Below are positions 59,089-64,000 of a stretch of DNA of 64,000 nucleotides, piece after piece. Position 1 is the first letter of the stretch, and every line of letters begins with the position of its first letter. The DNA comes from Porogramme epimiltina (taxonomy: Eukaryota > Basidiomycota > Agaricomycetes > Polyporales > Polyporaceae), in contig FTLJ01000400.1 of assembly GCA_900155495.1 (NCBI GenBank), forward strand, positions 26,860 to 90,859, written 5' to 3'. The notes beneath the pieces were generated by a model, which saw nothing but the letters and a program-made list of their open reading frames with translations, did not search any database and had not been told where the DNA came from. Made by a program: the position numbers and the translations under genes.

Positions 59089-62000
59089 GGCTGCCTAGTG
59101 GGTAGGCGTATGAGGGGGAGGGCTGCTTGTGAGGATGGTGGCGGCGGGTGCCAAGGAGCATGGCGCTTGCTGCTCGGGGAGCGTCAGGGTCTTGCCATGT
59201 GGTGTTGTTGATTCCAGACGCCCTTGCCAAACAACGCATCGCACATGCCAGTGGTTACTGGTAGGTTCGGGTGGTGATAGTGCACGGAGGAGAGCTGAGA
59301 ATAAAGGGGGACGTGTAAATGAAAAGCGTTGGATATTCTCTCATAGTGGATATTACCACCTCATCGCAAGGCTTCGGAATTTGAATTTTGGGAGGTCTGG
59401 CACTCTGTTGTAAGCAAGGACCATCGTCGAATCGTTTTATAGCTGAGATTTATAGAGTTGGGTTGGAAAACGAGCTAACGTTGGTCTTGGTGTGAAGTAC
59501 GGGAACATGGGTACGGTAATGTGTGCAATACATGCGACAAACTTCCACAGAGCTCCCCGGAAAGAATCGGGGAGAGTGATCTAGGACCGGGTACAGTACT
59601 ATATGGACAGCTCGAACATGTGCCAAAGCTACACAAAAGGGGTGCGGAAGAAGAGGAAGAAGAGAAGAAGACAACATTGTGAATTGTCGAAAATCTTTCC
59701 CAGACAGAAGTTCGTCGAAGAAATGAACTTGGACTCACCGCTGAACAAGATCGGAGTGTCCAGATACCAAAAAAGTCTCAGTCATACCTCCGCTATTCTC
59801 CAACTCGCACGAAGTGAGGCACATTAGATAAAGTGGGACCAACTTAGCTCATTGGAGCTCCTCTGTTCTGTTCGGGTAGATATTGGCCCTCCATTTGAGT
59901 GAACACGATGACCATCAGGGGCCCAGTGCCAGAAGCAACTTGTGAAGAAACCAGAAGTGGGTCTTGCTTGAGGAGGGCGGAGCACGTACAGGCGATACTC
60001 GAAGGGAGGGCAAGATCCAGCCGGTCGAAGAGCAAGGACGACGAAAATCGGAACGGAACCAGTATTTGTGAATTGCGTGGCTTCATTTCCGGCAATGCTT
60101 CGCTCTTCGAACGTCTCCGTGGGATGACAATTGAGGGGAGATTCACATCCGTGTTGGCGAGAGAAAATTTGGTGAGGCTGGCATCCAAAGGCCGATCCAT
60201 GCATCCTTGCAATCTGATGTCGTAGTATTCGCCTGAGACAACTGCTAGAGAAGGGTGCGTTCCGATTAGAGGAGAAAAGGGCGAGAATACAGCTGGTCAT
60301 TGGTTTGAGCATGGATAGGGCTGGTCGTGGGTGGTCAAGGGGTGTCAAGAGGGTTGAGGGGCCCTGGTCGAAGACCCGACCACTTGGATGAGTGATGGCA
60401 TGGAGGGAAAGAAGTTAGGAGTGCAGGTGGATGCATGGCGGGCAGGCCAGAAGGGCTGGAGCGCGAGTCACGGTGGAAATGTTGATGGCCTGGGTTGTTG
60501 GAGAGGACTAGCCGTAACATTTAAAGGGGTGAAGGGAAGGATCTGGTCGAATGTCCTGGATTGGGCCACGATCAAATAGATAAAACCCAGTTGATTCGGG
60601 GTGGGCGGGACAAGAGAGACAAGGAGTATTGGGAGGTCCAGCTCGCCGGCGGATGAGCCTGGATAGGGGGGAAGCGGGCGGTCCGGCTGCGCTCGCGGAG
60701 TTGGTTTGGGGCCACGAGCCTGACGGCGACCAGCGGCGCTGCCCCATTGTTGCTCTTCATCGTGTTGCTCTCTCCCTCGTTCACACACACACTCTCTCAG
60801 GCTGTTGGCTTCTTGGCTTGGATCTATCAAGGCTTGACGCATGGCTTCATTTGTCCCTATTGCGGAGTTTGGCGTTGCAAGGCTCACCCATCGGACGTCT
60901 TGAAGTTGCGGTTGGAAAATTCGGCCACCCCGTTAGGACGACTCCACTTACACATCTCACTCACACCTGCACTCGTTCGACAACGAGGCCTTCTCGTCGG
61001 CGACGTCAACGCACATCCCTGAGGAGGCGTCGACGAGACCAGCATCACCGACCGGCCGCAAACGGCCAATCCGTCATGCTGCTCTCTTCCACCTAGACCC
61101 TCAACCTGGTCAACATAATGGGTTCCCTCATGCACAGACTTATCTTTGAAGCTCGACTGGTCGTCGGCGGGTCATTAGAATACCCCATTTTCGGAGGGCG
61201 CAGCCATTCGAGGCGAAGCGCAGCACCAACACCTCTCGGTGAGTATATTTTTTTTGTTTCGGTTTCGGTCTTAGGACACCGTCGTGTTTCTTGCTGCCCA
61301 CGCCGTCATGTCACTCTATTGTAAACTTGAGGAGGTTCACGCTGGCGAGGGTTGCGTTGGATGACTAGTTGGACTTGAGGCTCTCTGTTGAGGATCTTGG
61401 GGCACTCGTCTTGATTCGCACAGTTGGGTTTGGGTCAGTCCTATGGTCTGTTGCAGTCACAAAGTACTTCAGCATTCAGGTCGTCCTGGTGTGGAGGTAG
61501 TTGTGGTTAGACACTGACCATCGCGTCTTCCATGCCTTCTGACTCGTTAGCGCCTCGTCACGCGGATCACGTGCGACGTGACGTGATTCCACTACGGAGC
61601 CCAGAACGGCAAGGTGAGCTGCATGGTGGGGGCGACGGGGAATACGGTGGCAGGATATCGCATTCACCGTAAGAAGGCCTTGCTTGGGAGAGGCATGGAT
61701 CGGATATGATTCCGTTCAAAAGAGGCACCAGGATTGCTGTTCAAGCCCACTGCTTTGCCAGTCGGGTACCCTCGAGTTTATCTTGCGCCCCAAGTCCTGT
61801 GTACAGGATACTTACCCCATCCTCTCTTCAGTGTTGTCCTACAACCGCGGCCTGCTAACTGCCCGTGCGTATCCTCAATCATTCAAATCCAGCAAGCGAA
61901 ACGGATGTCGTGGAATCCAGCTGCTCTTGCCATTGCGACCGCTGCGTCCTTCTCGTCTCCAAATGCCAGCTCAATACGGTATTCGTAAAGTATGACACCA

Positions 62001-62435
62001 CGCGCTCCGACGGGTCTTGCGGGGCTCCGAGTTAGAGGGATGGTGATCGGCGGAGGAAAGAGAACGTTCGCGGAAGCATTTGGCGACGGCGAGGCACGAG
62101 GGACGTCGGGGGCGCCGGGAACTGGCCCGTAGAGGGGGGGGGACCAGAATGTCAACAGTCGAACCAACAAAGGTGCGCTCATCGCCAGGGTCGCTACGTA
62201 TTTTTCTGTGTTCGCCGTCCCGCCTATTTATTGGGGAGATGTACGTCGCGCTCTTCCATTTCCCCCCTTCTTTCTTTCCTCCTCCTCCCTCCTCCTACTG
62301 CAACATATACCGCCATTCGCTCTCTTTCCCTCACTATTGAGGTCCTTCTTGGCTCGCACCATCCGCTGTCCTTCGGTAGAGGAACATTAATATATGTGGC
62401 GCTTCGACCCTCCTTACCCATCGTTCACGCTCGTT
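59089..62435. other. Gene-poor 3.3 kb stretch
   Basis: No confident gene. Frames of 60-170 codons occur on both strands (for example 59824-60348 minus, 60468-60887 minus). None has a family motif or a consistent splice chain. Around 60.84-61.25 kb on the plus strand there are coding-like pieces: MASFVPIAEFGVARLTHRTS and HSHLHSFDNEAFSSATSTHI, then ARLVVGGSLEYPIFGGRSHS ending at a gtgagt donor. They may be parts of an unrecognised or decayed gene. The last 150 bases are the leader of the next gene, with a TTAATATAT box at about 62387. Confidence 0.35.
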
Positions 62436-63056
62436 ATGGCCAAGGTCGAGTCCCCAACGTTCGATCCCTCCCGCCTCCCTCCATACCGCTCGAGCTTCTT
62501 GGAGCGTTTCCACCCGTATCCCAGGTCTTCGGGTCAGAGGGCGGAGGATATCTTCTTGGTACGCGCGTCTTCTGGCCTGGCTCTTGCTTCTAGGGCACCA
62601 ACACGACTTCGCAGAAGCGGGTTGACTACCGATACAGCGAGGGCTCGACGTCACCGAGGATCGAGGGATCGGCGTCCTCAACGGTGAGTCGACCCTGCAA
62701 TGATCCTCAGCTGCCGGATCCTCACACGTCCACAACCCGCCAGCGTCCGCCGCGCTGTGAAGATGTCCCGAACGAGCAAGAGCCCAACATGGACGAAGCT
62801 CCCTTGCCCGAACTTGGAGGCGGTGACGGCGAGTATGAGGATGAGGAATCTTTGGGCCCAGCTCAGCGTTTGAGTGGGGGCAAACTCGCTGCGGCGTTCA
62901 CGGTGAGCCCATGTCGTGGTGATCGTCGTGGTGCAAGATTGAGGCTGAGGGCGCTCTAGGACCTCGTCGAGGGCTTGCGTCGCCAGTGCTTGAGACTTCA
63001 AGCAGCCACACCTTTCCTTCGAGTTGAGCAGGAGAAGCCGCCTCTCAACACTTGAC
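62436..63056 (+). CDS. Hypothetical small acidic protein
   Basis: Not recognised. Four exons join in frame at consensus sites. MAKVESPTFDPSRLPPYRSS then RAEDIFL leads to GTNTTSQKRVDYRYSEGSTS then IEGSASST. The next exon is LPDPHTSTTRQRPPRCEDVP, NEQEPNMDEAPLPELGGGDG then QRLSGGKLAAAFT. The last is DLVEGLRRQCLRLQAATPFL ending PPLNT with TGA at 63056. About 165 residues, Pro/Ser/acidic-rich, with a short amphipathic C-terminal helix. The upstream open codons lack an ATG in a better context. Confidence 0.5.
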
Positions 63057-63535
63057 TAGTGTTTACCACGTAGCAAGCACACATACCCGAATCCACAGGG
63101 CAACTCCCATCGCAGTCCAACATCCATCGCAATCCTTTCGCTTTCATGTTTGTCTTCTGCTATCTCTTTTTTCATCTTGTTTCCTTTTCACAACTGCCGC
63201 GCCCCATTCACTGGTATCATACATGTTTCTATACTCTGTCGACTTCATCTGAGAAAGTACCGCTCCTGTATAATGGCTTTCTGGGCCCACCCTAGTAAAC
63301 TCAACAACCCCCGCTCAAATTACATGTTTCCGCCATTTCAATGTAACTAATTGACCCGTAGCGTCCACTAATAGATCTCCCAAACCTCACCATATCCAGC
63401 AGTACATATTCGGGATAAGCCGGTGACCATGGCCGCCGCATGGAAAAATGGTACCAGCGGGAGTGTCCTTGATTAAGTGTCTCCTCCTTCCAGGCTCCCG
63501 AGTTCGAGGCCGTCCGGAGCATTGTTAGTCAGGGC
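63057..63535. other. Convergent intergenic region, no gene seen
   Basis: 3' flanks of the hypothetical gene and the Csm3-like gene. T-rich, with only short frames. Confidence 0.45.
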
Positions 63536-64000
63536 TCATAACCTGATGGTTCTTAGGTTATGAGGTGCCTGACTAGCAATCCTCATAGGCGGTAGTAGAT
63601 CTTTTTCCTTGTGTGAAATACAATGATAACAGAATGCCAAGTGCAACATACAACATACGAATAGGGGGGCTCTCAAACGTCCTGACGAATACATCTCATT
63701 CCAACTCTCATCTTTGGTCGCCCTCCTAGTGGGATCCTGCCCTACGATTCCGCTCGCACTCGGCCGAACCGCACCTTCGCCCACCGAAGGCGGCGAAGCG
63801 GGTATAGGTGCGGATGCGGTGGCCTTCACGTTCGCCTCCGCCTCCATCTCCATCTCCCGCACCATGTCCCACATCTCCTCGTCCTCGTCCGCGCTAGGGG
63901 GAGGCTGCGCGGCCAGCTTGGGAGCAGGAGGAGGAGGCGGCGGCGGGCGTTCTTCTGGCGCGAACGGCTCGTCGGGGAAGTCGCTCATGAGCGCGTCCCA
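63536..64000 (-). CDS. Csm3/Swi3 (TIPIN)-like replication fork protection protein, C-terminal part
   Basis: The frame is open to the window edge: WDALMSDFPDEPFAPEERPP reads through an internal Met, so the 5' part lies outside. It holds a proline run, the acidic segment DEDEEMWDMVREMEMEAEAN, a Ser/Pro/Ala linker and ATKDESWNEMYS, the WxEMY end typical of Swi3/Csm3 proteins. After SGRLRAPLF an intron (gtatgttg to cacacaag) leads to a short tail, with a stop at about 63536; that tail is uncertain. The assignment rests on these C-terminal blocks only, because the Swi3 core domain is not in view. Confidence 0.55.
   Translation of the reverse strand, partial: WDALMSDFPDEPFAPEERPPPPPPPAPKLAAQPPPSADEDEEMWDMVREMEMEAEANVKATASAPIPASPPSVGEGAVRPSASGIVGQDPTRRATKDESWNEMYSSGRLRAPLFVCCMLHLAFCYHCISHKEKDLLPPMRIASQAPHNLRTIRL

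Noticed and set aside
60841..60960. Resemblance of MASFVPIAEFG to a fumarylacetoacetase N-terminus
   Set aside because: Only a handful of residues, no downstream catalytic blocks and an early stop; judged coincidental.

Overview
The window is nuclear DNA of a filamentous basidiomycete, most likely an Agaricomycete (mushroom or polypore class). The genes are dense, on both strands, and interrupted by many 45-70 base GT-AG introns. Coding exons are GC-rich at third positions, which produces long antisense open frames. Every protein I can recognise is a single-copy eukaryotic housekeeping gene. There are no operons, CRISPR arrays or secondary-metabolite cluster, and I recognise no intact transposon. 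The genus cannot be fixed from what I see.

Layout. 0-10.3 kb: the 3' end of a class I methyltransferase; cytosolic HSP90 with two heat-shock elements upstream; a hamartin (TSC1) homologue; NAC alpha (EGD2) behind a telomere-repeat-like promoter box; the tRNA wobble methyltransferase TRM9; and ALG13. 10.5-16.4 kb: pyrroline-5-carboxylate reductase, proteasome ATPase RPT3, cap-binding CBP20, and a probable mitochondrial RRM protein. 17.3-18.4 kb: an opsin-related seven-helix protein without the retinal lysine. 18.4-21.2 kb is gene-poor. 21.2-34 kb: glutathione synthetase, the U4/U6.U5 27K protein, eIF1, a Fyv7-like ribosome-biogenesis protein, PP4 regulatory subunit 2, a PAP2 lipid phosphatase, ribosomal protein eS21, and a Gyp7-type Rab GAP.

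34-48 kb: an intron-containing tRNA-Ser(GCU), phosphoserine aminotransferase, a disordered hypothetical protein, mitochondrial HTD2 dehydratase, histone H2B, a PRCC-family protein and nucleoporin Nup133. 47.8-55.2 kb: COA8, a SAP-domain mitochondrial protein and three hypothetical proteins. 55.9-64 kb: a Gfo/Idh/MocA oxidoreductase after a poly-C tract containing two undetermined bases, aprataxin, a 3.3 kb gene-poor stretch, a small hypothetical gene, and the 3' part of a Csm3/Swi3-like replication-fork protein.

The genes do not form a pathway cluster. Many serve translation or mRNA handling (NAC, TRM9, eIF1, eS21, CBP20, SNRNP27, tRNA-Ser), protein turnover and folding (HSP90, RPT3), or mitochondria (HTD2, COA8, the SAP protein, the RRM protein). 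Most neighbours are divergent or convergent pairs with intergenic gaps of 0.1-0.9 kb.

I found no convincing new biological system. The best leads are fine-scale: an MEEID instead of MEEVD tail on HSP90; very short terminal coding exons that encode the functional C-termini of RPT3 and PRCC; a duplicated SUMO-interaction-like motif in aprataxin; a His/Asp-rich N-terminus on NAC alpha; and a GC-AG intron plus spliced presequence in HTD2. Splice junctions were placed by eye from consensus sites and reading frame. They need transcript data.
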